Source: Yamadazyma tenuis
Taxonomy: Eukaryota > Ascomycota > Pichiomycetes > Serinales > Debaryomycetaceae
Assembly (NCBI RefSeq): GCF_029203305.1
Contig: NC_089464.1
Span: forward strand, 1,116,001-1,180,000
Direction of reading: 5' to 3'
DNA: 64,000 nucleotides
Each line of letters opens with the position of its first letter. The stretch's first letter is position 1. This document shows positions 37,560 through 46,808 of this stretch, piece by piece. The translations under genes were made by a program, and so were the position numbers. Below the pieces are notes generated by a model. It saw nothing but the letters and a program-made list of their open reading frames with translations. It searched no databases and was not told the DNA's origin.

Positions 37560-37982
37560 ATGAGCGTTTTAATTGAAAAAAGATGGCACCATAGTAGTGG
37601 TGGCTCCGGTTCGACTGGCTTCCATAGTGGTGGCTGGGGTTCGAGCGGCCACCACAGTGGTGGCTACCATAGTGGTGGCAACGGTTCGGGTGGGTTGAGT
37701 CCCAAAACAATTGGTATCATAATTGGGGCAGCAGTAGGTGGAGTGGTACTTTTACTTGTACTTGCATCCATTTACTTCTCTATTAAGAGGAGAAATAAAA
37801 CACGAGAAGCGGCAGCACAGCAGAACCAATTACAGGACATATATCCCCAGAAAGGCATTCCTGAAGCCAGCCAATACGCACCCGATTCTACGCCGTACTA
37901 CGCTCCCCCCAATTATCCCCCCAATGATCCCCCCAATGATCCCCCGAATCTTAGTAGGCCTGATAAGGCTGTTGTGGTCTAA
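37560..37982 (+). CDS. Small single-pass membrane protein with PY motif (copy B)
   Basis: A 140-residue protein from ATG 37560 (MSVLIEKRWHH). A Gly/Ser/His-rich N-terminal segment (about 11-46, repeated HSGG/GSG) precedes a transmembrane helix (about 51-73, IGIIIGAAVGGVVLLLVLAS), the KRRNK stop-transfer, AAQQN, and a tail with the PPxY motif PPNY (116-119) and the repeat PPNDPPNDPPN. It is paralogous to the gene at 36650. Likely topology is N-out with a cytosolic PY tail, as in Rcr-type Rsp5 adaptors; this is inference. It converges on NUP116, about 65 bp between stops. Confidence 0.75.
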   Translation: MSVLIEKRWHHSSGGSGSTGFHSGGWGSSGHHSGGYHSGGNGSGGLSPKTIGIIIGAAVGGVVLLLVLASIYFSIKRRNKTREAAAQQNQLQDIYPQKGIPEASQYAPDSTPYYAPPNYPPNDPPNDPPNLSRPDKAVVV

Positions 37983-38047
37983 AGAAACCATTTATAGTAT
38001 TAGTTTACTTAGTTCTATTTAACAATACTATACATAACGTCAACTCC

Positions 38048-41000
38048 CTATTGGAACGATTCGACCTCAAATGTCCAGTCTCCTGTTTCTGGATCGTAGT
38101 TTTTGAATTCCACTGCTGGGATCATTTTCAATTTTTTGATGTGCCGCTTGACGAGATCATCGTTAGGGTCCAAAATAGGCAACTTATCTTTCTTGTTGAC
38201 TGGATAACATCCTTGTAAGGTGATTTTGCAAGGTAGGTTCAAACCTTCACCGGGCTTTGGCTTATCGTCAGGGTAAATCACACAAAGTTTGGATTTGAAC
38301 GTGACGATGTTCCCAGCAATATCGTCCAATTTTAGCATGCTGGATAAATCCACTGGCTGTAAAAACTCAACCTTGCCATAATGCTTACGGCCAATCTTGA
38401 ATTTTTTGATCGAATGTAACTCCGATAATGACATTTGTTTGAGTTTGGATAAAGGTGGTGACGTCCAATATCCGTCTTCATCCACTTCTAAAGCTTCTTC
38501 ATCCAAAGGTCTCTTGGACTCTTCTGTGGGAGTAGAAGTTTCAAATTTGGATCCTGAGGAATCCGAGACTCCCAGCTTGTTGGCTTTAAAGTCAACATGT
38601 TGGGTATTTTTTTTATCTGATATTTTCAAGGACTTGGATTTTGACTTGTCTAAAACCAACTTTTTGATAGATTCCTTTGGAGCAAATATATCAGAAGAAA
38701 TAATGGCATCATCTATCGCTTTATGAGCAATAGACAGTGGGACAGTGATACTACCAACAGATTGTCTCGGAGTCGACAAAACAGCTGGTACTGACTCACG
38801 GGTTGAGGGGGTTACACTGCTTTTGAATAATGGCGATATTCTGTGGACCTTGTTGAGAGTAACAGGCTTTTTCACATCTTTCGCAGACTCCACAAGTGTA
38901 GCCAAAGGTATGGATACGGCACCACCAGACTGATTAGGAACATTCAAGTTCTTGAAAAGTGGATTGTCGCCGTATGGGCTTTGGAAAGCCAAGTTTGATG
39001 TGACACCTTGTTGTTGTTGTTGCTGTTGTTGTTGCTGCTGACCAAAGAGACCACCTCCAGCATTGCCGGAGTTATTGTTGTTACCAAACAACCCACCAGA
39101 GTTACTGTTGCTGCCTCCAAAAAGACCTCCACCTGATGAGTTATTATTGTTGTTGTTTCCAAATAAGCCTCCAGATGAGGCGGTGGCTCCAGCAGGTTTG
39201 TTTCCAAACAATCCACCAGAGGTCCCCAAAGTGTTGTTGGTATTATTGTTACCTCCAAACAAGCCCCCTCCAGTAGAAGTGTTGTTGTTATTATTATTGC
39301 CAAACAATCCTCCACCAGAGGTGTTAGCGTTGGTATTGTTGCTATTACTGCCAAATAGTCCTCCACCAGTGGTATTGGTATTGTTATTATTGGCACCAAA
39401 AAGACCACCTGTAGTACCGGTGGTAGCGGGTTTACTACCAAAAAGTCCCCCAGAAGTGTTATTTTGGGTGTTTCCAAACCCTGTGTTGGTGTTGGACCCA
39501 CCAAAGAGGCCACCACTAGAAGCAGGTTTGTTGGCATTGTTACCAAATAAGCCTCCAGAAGAAGCATTGTTATTGGCCCCGAAACCGGTTGAAGTATTAT
39601 TTTGGGCAGCTCCGAAAAGGCCTCCAGTGGCTGGTTTGCTACCGAACAAGCCATTGGAAGTGGTATTATTTGCATTGTTGTTAGCGCCAAAGAGTCCACC
39701 AGAGTTGGTGTTATTTGTGGCTCCAAATCCGGGAGTGGTGTTAGTGTTGTTATTGGCACCAAATAATCCCCCAGTAGCTGGTTTGTTGAATGCATTGTTG
39801 GTATTATTATTAGCACCAAATAGGCCACCTCCAGAAGCGTTATTTTGTCCAAACCCGGAGCCTGACGTGGTATTGTTGTTAGCCCCAAAAAGCCCTCCTC
39901 CAGAGCTGTTGCTTTGGCCAAAAGTCGAGGTGGTACCGGGATTGTTGTTCATGCCAAACCCTCCGGTAGAATTTCCTCCGAATGGTGAAGTGGTATTGTT
40001 GGTACCAAAGGCACTAGTGGTATTATTACCACCAAATGGTGATGAGTTGGTGTTTGAGTTGTTTGCACCAAAGATTCCACCCCCGGTGTTGGTGTTTGTA
40101 CTGCCAAAGCCGCCAAACCCAGAAGGCTTATTGGCTCCAAACGCGCTGTTTGCACCACCAAAAGAAGTGTTTGCAGTCGGGTTTCCAAAAGTATTATTGG
40201 CACCGCCAAAGGTGGAGCCCGTATTAGCACCGAAAGCAGAACCCGTGCCTGCCCCGAAAGCAGAACCAGTATTTCCTCCAAAAGTCGAGTTGGTGTTGTT
40301 AGCTCCAAATGGAGAACTTGACTGCGCACCAAACCCACTAGTAGTGTTTGAGTTCGTAGCGAATGGAGAAGTTCCAGTAGCACCGAAACCAGTGTTTGTG
40401 GTTGTACCAGACGCCCCAGCTCCAAAGCCAAAGCCAGGAGCGGCACTAGAGTTGGCATCACCAAATTTTCTGTTTTGTTCATAGTCTTTCAACCTCAACT
40501 CTTCAAATGAAAAATTCTTATACTCCGGCATTGAGGAGATGTTTTGGTAGATCGACGTGCCAGATGTATCTTTCTCTTGAAATGGCACAAACGGTTTAAT
40601 TGCCGTACCGTTGTTCACGTTGGGGTCGGCAACAGTACCGGCACCGGCACCAAAGGGCGATGTGGCAGTGCTAGGTGAGCCAAACCCGCCAAAAGCAGGC
40701 TTGTTGGCCCCACCAAAAATACCGCTCGTATTGTTGGTGGTGGCACCGAATGCTGGGTTGTTGTTGTTGCCAAAAGCTGAGGTGGTGGTGGTGTTAGCTC
40801 CAAATGGCGACGCATTGGCGGCCGGAGCGCCAAACATGGATCCACCAGCGTTGTTAGGAGCAGCTCCAAAGCCGCTGGTGGTGTTGTTTTGGGCGCCAAA
40901 GCTGCCAGATCCAAAACCACCAGAAGTTGATCCAAATCCGCTGGCATTGTTGTTCGAGGCACCAAAAGCGCCACCACCAGTGTTGGTGTTTACACCACCA

Positions 41001-41107
41001 AAGGGCGAGGTGCCCACGTTGTTGGTTGTGGAAGAGGCGAATGGCGAGCTGCTATTGGCCCGATTGGCACCAAATCCACCGAATCCTGAACTGGAACTTC
41101 CAAACAT
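38048..41107 (-). CDS. NUP116: GLFG nucleoporin (Nup116/Nup98 type)
   Basis: A 1019-residue protein from ATG 41105-41107 (MFGSSSSGFGGFG). It has a long Asn/Thr-spaced FG/GLFG repeat domain (about 1-690), interrupted near 165-220 by a GLEBS motif (IKPFVPFQEKDTSGT and MPEYKNFSFEELRLKDYEQN) that binds Gle2. A polyQ run (about 11 Q) ends the repeats, and a C-terminal nucleoporin APD-type domain (about 870-1019, DEDGYWTSPPLSKLKQMS) ends at ESFQ without the HFS autocleavage site. The GLEBS plus uncleaved C-terminus indicate the Nup116/Nup100 branch rather than Nup145. The repeats generate long spurious frames on the other strand. Its 3' end was copied into the relic at 37010-37307. Confidence 0.94.
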   Translation of the reverse strand: MFGSSSSGFGGFGANRANSSSPFASSTTNNVGTSPFGGVNTNTGGGAFGASNNNASGFGSTSGGFGSGSFGAQNNTTSGFGAAPNNAGGSMFGAPAANASPFGANTTTTSAFGNNNNPAFGATTNNTSGIFGGANKPAFGGFGSPSTATSPFGAGAGTVADPNVNNGTAIKPFVPFQEKDTSGTSIYQNISSMPEYKNFSFEELRLKDYEQNRKFGDANSSAAPGFGFGAGASGTTTNTGFGATGTSPFATNSNTTSGFGAQSSSPFGANNTNSTFGGNTGSAFGAGTGSAFGANTGSTFGGANNTFGNPTANTSFGGANSAFGANKPSGFGGFGSTNTNTGGGIFGANNSNTNSSPFGGNNTTSAFGTNNTTSPFGGNSTGGFGMNNNPGTTSTFGQSNSSGGGLFGANNNTTSGSGFGQNNASGGGLFGANNNTNNAFNKPATGGLFGANNNTNTTPGFGATNNTNSGGLFGANNNANNTTSNGLFGSKPATGGLFGAAQNNTSTGFGANNNASSGGLFGNNANKPASSGGLFGGSNTNTGFGNTQNNTSGGLFGSKPATTGTTGGLFGANNNNTNTTGGGLFGSNSNNTNANTSGGGLFGNNNNNNTSTGGGLFGGNNNTNNTLGTSGGLFGNKPAGATASSGGLFGNNNNNNSSGGGLFGGSNSNSGGLFGNNNNSGNAGGGLFGQQQQQQQQQQQGVTSNLAFQSPYGDNPLFKNLNVPNQSGGAVSIPLATLVESAKDVKKPVTLNKVHRISPLFKSSVTPSTRESVPAVLSTPRQSVGSITVPLSIAHKAIDDAIISSDIFAPKESIKKLVLDKSKSKSLKISDKKNTQHVDFKANKLGVSDSSGSKFETSTPTEESKRPLDEEALEVDEDGYWTSPPLSKLKQMSLSELHSIKKFKIGRKHYGKVEFLQPVDLSSMLKLDDIAGNIVTFKSKLCVIYPDDKPKPGEGLNLPCKITLQGCYPVNKKDKLPILDPNDDLVKRHIKKLKMIPAVEFKNYDPETGDWTFEVESFQ

Positions 41108-41224
41108 AAGGCTATAATATTTTTTTCTTCTCAAAATTTGAGATTAATAGGCGAGCAGGTTTGGTGTGCACTCACCAATAGTCTGCTAGCATCTTAGACA
41201 TGAATAAATATAGATTACAGATGA

Positions 41225-42364
41225 CTACTCAGTTTTGGGCTTTTTCAGGAGCATCGAGTCAATTGAGCCCGATTTCCGTTTGGTAGCCGGTTTTTTGGCG
41301 GTTTTCTTGGCTTTATCCTCGAACTTCTTCAAATGTTCTGCTCTCTCTTTAGCTCCCAGCAGCGACAATTCACTTGATTTTTTAATAAAGTCCACATCAT
41401 CAATTGAGCGGTCCTGGAGCCATTCAAGGAGCTTGATTTCTTCCCCGTATATGGAATCGTCGTTCCCCACTGGGGTTTCCAAAATTATGGGGATTTTCTT
41501 CAATTTTTCATCATTGGCAATAATGCGGAAGACCTCCAATCCCAAGAACCCATATCCCAACTTTTGATGAAGGTCTCGATTGGCTCCCAAAGGAGCCTTC
41601 GAGTCATTGAGGTGAATAGCACTCAAATATTTCCAGCCGATGACGGTTTCGAATTTGTTCCAAAACGTATGGTAGTCTTTCTCGGTTCGTATGTCGTACC
41701 CAGCAGCAAACGTATGGCATGTATCCACACAAACACCGACTCTTTCTTTGTTTTCCACCATATCTATCACATCACGAATGTCCTGTAAGTCGGAGCCAAT
41801 CAAGTTCCCGTGGCCAGCCATGTTTTCAATGACAATTTTCACAAAGTCTGTCTGCTCAATGGCTTTGTTAATGTTTTTAGCCAACCGTGCCAATGCCTCC
41901 TTGTGGTCGGAATCAAGACTGGAACCGGGATGGAAGTTATAGAGACCTATGTTTAACTTTTCACATCTCTTCAAGTCATCCACAAACGAATCAAATGCCT
42001 TTTGTTCCTTCTCAGCGTCCGGGTTGGCCAAATTGATGAAATATGATCCATGAGGAAGAATATCCGTTCGAGGGTCGTACCCGTGTTTTTCACAAAGCTG
42101 CTTGAAGTTGGCAGCCTCTTCGTCCTTGATCTCGGGCGAAACCCACTTCCGGGGTGATTTAAGGAACATTGCAAAACTGTAGGCACCAACGTCCATGGCG
42201 TTTGTGACAGCATTGGAGACCCCTCCACTCGTAGAAACATGGGCACCGAACTTGAAGGCACAATCAGCAACACGGGGGTATTTAAATGTCTTTGAACCCT
42301 TGCTGGTGGCTTTTGTGCTGGCTTTCTTCATGGTTTTTGTGGTCGCCGGTAGTAAATTGGCCAT
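41225..42364 (-). CDS. APN1: AP endonuclease Apn1 (endonuclease IV)
   Basis: A 379-residue protein from ATG 42362-42364. A Lys/Thr-rich N-terminal extension precedes the EndoIV TIM barrel (about 35-320) with FGAHVSTSGGV, HGSYFINLANPD, FHPGSS, ENMAGHGN, CVDTCHTFAAGYD, HLNDSK and ETPVGND, that is the three-zinc ligand set. A basic C-terminal tail (KKPATKRKSGS) is a likely nuclear signal. It incises abasic sites and removes 3' blocking groups in base excision repair. It is head-to-tail with the DEDDh gene upstream on the same strand. Confidence 0.97.
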   Translation of the reverse strand: MANLLPATTKTMKKASTKATSKGSKTFKYPRVADCAFKFGAHVSTSGGVSNAVTNAMDVGAYSFAMFLKSPRKWVSPEIKDEEAANFKQLCEKHGYDPRTDILPHGSYFINLANPDAEKEQKAFDSFVDDLKRCEKLNIGLYNFHPGSSLDSDHKEALARLAKNINKAIEQTDFVKIVIENMAGHGNLIGSDLQDIRDVIDMVENKERVGVCVDTCHTFAAGYDIRTEKDYHTFWNKFETVIGWKYLSAIHLNDSKAPLGANRDLHQKLGYGFLGLEVFRIIANDEKLKKIPIILETPVGNDDSIYGEEIKLLEWLQDRSIDDVDFIKKSSELSLLGAKERAEHLKKFEDKAKKTAKKPATKRKSGSIDSMLLKKPKTE

Positions 42365-42416
42365 TCAATGATTTTCAGTTTGGGTGAAAAATCACCGCGC
42401 TTTGGGGATTAAGTGA

Positions 42417-43295
42417 TTAGGGTTCTATCAAACTATCTATAATGGTATTCTCATCAACAGGAACCACCATTTGCGCCACGTCAGAGAACTTCTGGAGACG
42501 GGCCTCGCCTTCGGGTACCTTGACATTATCCACAAACACGTCGAGGCCCTTTTGTGTCCGTATCACTGGATCGCAGAGGGCCATGGTTGCAAGAAGCGTA
42601 TAATAGGCATCATTGGCAGCATTGTGAAGATATCCATGAGGGATTCCTAGTAGTCGAAGCACCCCCCGAAGAGTTCCTCCTCTTTTCCTCGAGAGCGCGT
42701 AGAGCTTGTTACTGTCGACGATAGGAGCGTTGTTTGAGACTTCGATTCCAATACTTCGAAACCACTTGATATCTCCTTCTATATGATGGCCCACAAACGC
42801 CGCATTTCTATTGTTGACGTATTCTTGAAGAACACTGGTGATGATGTTTTTGGACTGCTTGAGGCTTACTAAGTACGATACGCCACCCATGAACAGCTTT
42901 TTGTTATCGGGACAGAACCTGCCATTGACCAATTTCTGGTGCTCTTTGATGACCAAGTGAGTCTGCTTAATTATGGGAAATATCGAACCTTCCAGCGCCA
43001 CAGGGTCATAGATGGCGATACCAATTTCCGTCACCTTTTTGAGGTTTCTCTCGTACGCTTCGACGTCAAATGCTATCAATGGGATCTTTCTGGGGTATAC
43101 TATTTGCATGGCTTTCCTGAGGTCCTCGAGGCCCTTCTCTGCGTTTTCGTTCACGAGATTGAACAGCCCTGTTTTGAAGTAGTTTTCGAGCTTTCTCTCA
43201 TAGGATGCATACAGTGACGAGTTCTGCCTGGTATTCAAGACATATAGGCATCGATGAGATGCTGTACAAATGATGTTCTTTGCAACCAACATCAT
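42417..43295 (-). CDS. GFD2/YDR514C-like DEDDh exonuclease-fold protein (paralogue 1)
   Basis: A 292-residue protein starting at ATG 43293-43295; longer frames run into TEL2. The RNase H-fold exonuclease motifs are complete: Exo I FDVEA (Asp77, Glu79), Exo II GHHIEGDIKW (Asp175) and Exo III HNAANDAYY (His224, Asp229). The N-terminus (MMLVAKNIICTASHRC) is basic and hydroxylated, compatible with mitochondrial import. S. cerevisiae homologues are Gfd2, a suppressor linked to mRNA export, and Ydr514c; their catalytic activity is not well defined. A second paralogue lies at 45868-46662 across TEL2. Divergent from TEL2, 48 bp between ATGs. Confidence 0.82.
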   Translation of the reverse strand: MMLVAKNIICTASHRCLYVLNTRQNSSLYASYERKLENYFKTGLFNLVNENAEKGLEDLRKAMQIVYPRKIPLIAFDVEAYERNLKKVTEIGIAIYDPVALEGSIFPIIKQTHLVIKEHQKLVNGRFCPDNKKLFMGGVSYLVSLKQSKNIITSVLQEYVNNRNAAFVGHHIEGDIKWFRSIGIEVSNNAPIVDSNKLYALSRKRGGTLRGVLRLLGIPHGYLHNAANDAYYTLLATMALCDPVIRTQKGLDVFVDNVKVPEGEARLQKFSDVAQMVVPVDENTIIDSLIEP

Positions 43296-43343
43296 TCTAA
43301 TGCGACAAGTTTTTCTGCGCGTTTTCTTTCTTGAGGTGCACAG

Positions 43344-45863
43344 ATGAACACTGACCTGGAGATAGATCCACTTATAGAGACTCTCCAAAACAGTCCCAGC
43401 GTGGACCAGCTCCAACTGGTACTACTAAAGCTACTGAAGCTTTTTGGTAGTCCGGTTCAGGAGCTTAAGGTCGTACTTGTATTGCTAGACTGTACGATTC
43501 CTCAGATATTCGATTTACTCGATGCCAATCTTCAGTCACAGGTAGTACATCTAATTAAGTCTATCCGAGGCCTTGGAAGTTTAATGAGTAAACTACAACT
43601 TTTATTTAAAGCTAAGCTGTCCCACAAGTTGCTCCAGACGTATATTAAGGTGTTGGTGGCGGTTTTCGACGATGAGTTACTTTGCAGCCTCCGTGCGAAA
43701 AGTGCTCTTGAGGTTAATGAAATAGATACGCTTCTTTTCAAGGGGAGGGCGTTGGGGGTTTTCAACGAGGCGGTCGAACTAAGCGGGTCTGGGGATCTGT
43801 TTGAGTTTGCATCTATTGACGCATACGTTGCATATTTGAGTAATCAGCTCAAAAAGACTGAACTTCCAAGTGCTTCTTTCAATAGGTATTTTATCAGCTT
43901 ATTGGGATTGACTGAGTCTAGTTATTTATTTGTGTTTGATGAATTTTTCAACGAAGTGTCGTGGACCTCACTACTAGTGTACTTGAAGCAGATGAAACTG
44001 TTCCAGAAGAAGCTGTTCTTTTGGAAGTTTCTCCAGTTTCTTTCCAAGCGCAAAGTTCTTGAAGGTGAAAGCTACGAAAAAGTAGATGCTTGTGCCAGTA
44101 TATTGACTCCAGTCATTGAAGACAGTTATTTTGATAAAAATACCGTGGAGAGTGCCTTACGGTTAGACGACAAAAACATTAGCACTTTGGTGGGATTGGT
44201 AAGTCTGCAGAAATCACAACTCTTTGAACTGACATTCCAGAACTGGACAAGTCCTTTATTCATAAAGTCCGAGCCTCTAGGCCTTCAGGAAACCCGAACC
44301 CATTTCCTTATCCAGTTGCTCTATCTCCAACCTGCATCATTTTCAAGCCAGCTTATTACTAAACCTTCGTTTTTACAAGGGATTTCTAACAGATTGGGCT
44401 CTTATTCAACTGCAGTGAGAGTATTTGCCGTCATACTTGCAGACAAGGCTTGTGAGATTGGAAATGTAAGTAAAATTTTTCTGATAAGCAATTTGGAAGG
44501 ATATGATTATTTGTTGCAAGACTCCAGCTATCAAAAGCGGTTGCAAAGGCATGCTGCGAAAACATGCTGGGAAATAGTTCAAGCTCCAATAGTGTCAACT
44601 GATACTGAATCAATTAAAGACTTGTCCACTGCCATAAGCAAGCTTGACTTCACGAAGACTTATAAAGATTCTGATGATGAGTCGACTGGAGATAGTGATG
44701 ATGAAGATGATGATCCTTCTATTGGTCAAAGGATCAAACTCTCGTCCCCAATTTACATCAAGGAATTGTTGAGCTATCTTTCGGTAGATACAAAACACCC
44801 ACAGGCCTATGATATGATAAAATTGGCTTTGACCCAAGGTCCCACATTAATAAGGCAAAAGTCACATTTTGGAGTAGAGGTGTCTTCTAACGCTGTTCAA
44901 TTACTCCAGACACTAGTAGGTCTTCAGGACCAGTTTAATGAGCCTAAATTTGAAGACTTGAAGTTAAATTGTATTATTGCAGTACTTGTTGGTTGCCCAG
45001 AGAGTGCATTGGATATCTCTAAAATGTTAGGAACTGGTGACTATTCTCTTCAGCAGCGAATGATGATATTGACAGGTCTTTCACTTGCTGCTAGAGAAAT
45101 CAGAGGGTTCAAGGACGAGATTGTAACCAAGTCTTATAAAGAAAAGGTGTTCCCAACGAAGCGGTTGGCTCCTCGGTTACATGCAAAGTACTTGGCTCTC
45201 GATTACATCAAACAGGGACGAATTGAATACGAACCGGAAGGCTTGAAACGAGCACATTTATCAATTCAAAACTCTCTTATACTAGAAGACTCACAAGAAG
45301 CAGCTGACCAGCTCCAGGGAGGAAAGATCCTTAGGATCTCAAGAAATATGCGGCCCAAACAAAGTCAAAACATCCTCACACCCAAATATGACAACTATTC
45401 TACCCTCATCAGCAAGTATTTCTACTTCCCATTGACTCATTTGTGGTATGAATCGGGAGGAATCAACATTGGTCATTACTCAGGATTGTTGATTGGACAC
45501 TACGTGAAAACCATGGCCTTATTGCTTCACTGCTCATTTGCTTCCCTAACAAACAATGATATGATCCGTGAGTTTTTGCTCATTGCAACTGACATTGCTA
45601 AAACCTCAACCGCTGAACAGACCCAAGTTATTGAAGGAGTGATCACTGGAATGCTTCTCATTACTGATATTTCAGATGAGGAACATTTGGTAATAAACTT
45701 TAGCAGTAACCTCCTTTCGATCCAAAGCTGGCTTATTGGCTTATGGGAAGCAATTATAGACGAACAAATTAAGAGTCTATGTGCTGGATTTCTTCTTCGC
45801 CTTTCAAAGATACTTGATAAGTACCAGGCTACAATAATGGACCAATTAAATAATGTATACTAA
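43344..45863 (+). CDS. TEL2: Tel2, TTT complex (PIKK maturation)
   Basis: An 839-residue helical-repeat protein from ATG 43344. The conserved TEL2 C-terminal block is clear (MMILTGLSLAAREIRG, FPTKRLAPRLHAKYLA, FYFPLTHLWYESGGIN), preceded by an acidic linker (DSDDESTGDSDDEDDD). Tel2 with Tti1 and Tti2 forms the Hsp90 cochaperone that stabilises Tor, ATM/Tel1, ATR/Mec1 and Tra1. It contains several CTG codons, which read as Ser under the clade's code. It converges with the second DEDDh paralogue, with only 4 bp between the stops. Confidence 0.9.
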   Translation: MNTDLEIDPLIETLQNSPSVDQLQLVLLKLLKLFGSPVQELKVVLVLLDCTIPQIFDLLDANLQSQVVHLIKSIRGLGSLMSKLQLLFKAKLSHKLLQTYIKVLVAVFDDELLCSLRAKSALEVNEIDTLLFKGRALGVFNEAVELSGSGDLFEFASIDAYVAYLSNQLKKTELPSASFNRYFISLLGLTESSYLFVFDEFFNEVSWTSLLVYLKQMKLFQKKLFFWKFLQFLSKRKVLEGESYEKVDACASILTPVIEDSYFDKNTVESALRLDDKNISTLVGLVSLQKSQLFELTFQNWTSPLFIKSEPLGLQETRTHFLIQLLYLQPASFSSQLITKPSFLQGISNRLGSYSTAVRVFAVILADKACEIGNVSKIFLISNLEGYDYLLQDSSYQKRLQRHAAKTCWEIVQAPIVSTDTESIKDLSTAISKLDFTKTYKDSDDESTGDSDDEDDDPSIGQRIKLSSPIYIKELLSYLSVDTKHPQAYDMIKLALTQGPTLIRQKSHFGVEVSSNAVQLLQTLVGLQDQFNEPKFEDLKLNCIIAVLVGCPESALDISKMLGTGDYSLQQRMMILTGLSLAAREIRGFKDEIVTKSYKEKVFPTKRLAPRLHAKYLALDYIKQGRIEYEPEGLKRAHLSIQNSLILEDSQEAADQLQGGKILRISRNMRPKQSQNILTPKYDNYSTLISKYFYFPLTHLWYESGGINIGHYSGLLIGHYVKTMALLLHCSFASLTNNDMIREFLLIATDIAKTSTAEQTQVIEGVITGMLLITDISDEEHLVINFSSNLLSIQSWLIGLWEAIIDEQIKSLCAGFLLRLSKILDKYQATIMDQLNNVY

Positions 45864-45867
45864 TGAA

Positions 45868-46662
45868 TTATGGAACATATATGTTAGACTCGAATGCATC
45901 TATTATCTCAGATAGGTCAGAAATGATTTTCTGTTCACAGGTAGCCTTTCTTTTTGTCTTTGGGGGTTGTATAAGTACTGAATCATCCAATCCAAACAAC
46001 TGTCTGGTAATGGGATCAGAGACTTTTAAAGCCAACAAGAGGGTGTAGTATGCATCATTCCCAGCGTTGTGTAAGTTTGAATATGGTATTCCAAGAGCCA
46101 CAAGTGAGTTTACTAAACTCATTTGACGTTCACTTGAAAAGCCTATTATCACTTGAGTGTCTAATCTGGCAGCATTTTCAGGAAAGTTTATTCCTAGGGT
46201 CCTGAGCCATTTAATGTCTCCATGCAAGTCATGACCCACCAAAGAGCAGGAAATACTCGAGTCATTGAAGTATTTATCGATTAAATATTGTACAAATCGG
46301 ATGGAATCCTCCATGGTCATAATGTGAGTAACATCGCCAGCGAATCTCATCGAGTTATCAGGAACATACCGTCCATTTTTCATATGGTTATGCTCTTTAG
46401 GACGAATATGAAAGTTCATTAGGGTTGGCACTATGGCATCTTCTTGTTTTCGAGGGTCGAAAATACTGACTCCAATCTCGGTGACTTTTGTGATATCTCT
46501 TTCCCATGCTTCAACATCAACACAAAACAACACAGTCTTACGGCCGTACACTTGCTCCACCCAGTGCTTCAACATCAGGAATGCTCCAGGATTGTGGAGT
46601 TTGGGATGACGTTTGAACGACTTCGAAACATATTCTTTGATGATATCTTCCCGTTCTCCCAT
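45868..46662 (-). CDS. GFD2/YDR514C-like DEDDh exonuclease-fold protein (paralogue 2)
   Basis: A 264-residue protein from ATG 46660-46662 (MGEREDIIKE). All DEDDh motifs are kept: CVDVEAWERD (Exo I), VGHDLHGDIKW (Exo II) and HNAGNDAYYTLL (Exo III). It shares with paralogue 1 the blocks KVTEIG-x-(A/S)-I-(Y/F)-DP, N-GR-(F/Y)-x-PDN and LGIP(H/Y)xxLHNA. Unlike paralogue 1 it lacks an N-terminal targeting-like sequence and ends with a different tail (PPKTKRKATCEQK), so the two may act in different compartments. Convergent with TEL2 (4 bp between stops). Confidence 0.82.
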   Translation of the reverse strand: MGEREDIIKEYVSKSFKRHPKLHNPGAFLMLKHWVEQVYGRKTVLFCVDVEAWERDITKVTEIGVSIFDPRKQEDAIVPTLMNFHIRPKEHNHMKNGRYVPDNSMRFAGDVTHIMTMEDSIRFVQYLIDKYFNDSSISCSLVGHDLHGDIKWLRTLGINFPENAARLDTQVIIGFSSERQMSLVNSLVALGIPYSNLHNAGNDAYYTLLLALKVSDPITRQLFGLDDSVLIQPPKTKRKATCEQKIISDLSEIIDAFESNIYVP

Positions 46663-46808
46663 GAGTGAGATTAGACAGTTGAATTTAGATGAAAATTTCG
46701 GGAAGCCTCCAAATTAGTCGCATCGTCTTTGGCCCACAAACCGTTACCTCTACTAGAATCAGGCTTCTACTATATTTGTCATAAAAAATGAACACATCTA
46801 TAAATGAA

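Noticed and set aside
39063..40484. 473-codon open frame opposite NUP116, rich in Pro/Leu
   Set aside because: It mirrors the Asn/Gly/FG repeats of the nucleoporin; repetitive codons keep the opposite strand open. No domain or start context supports it.
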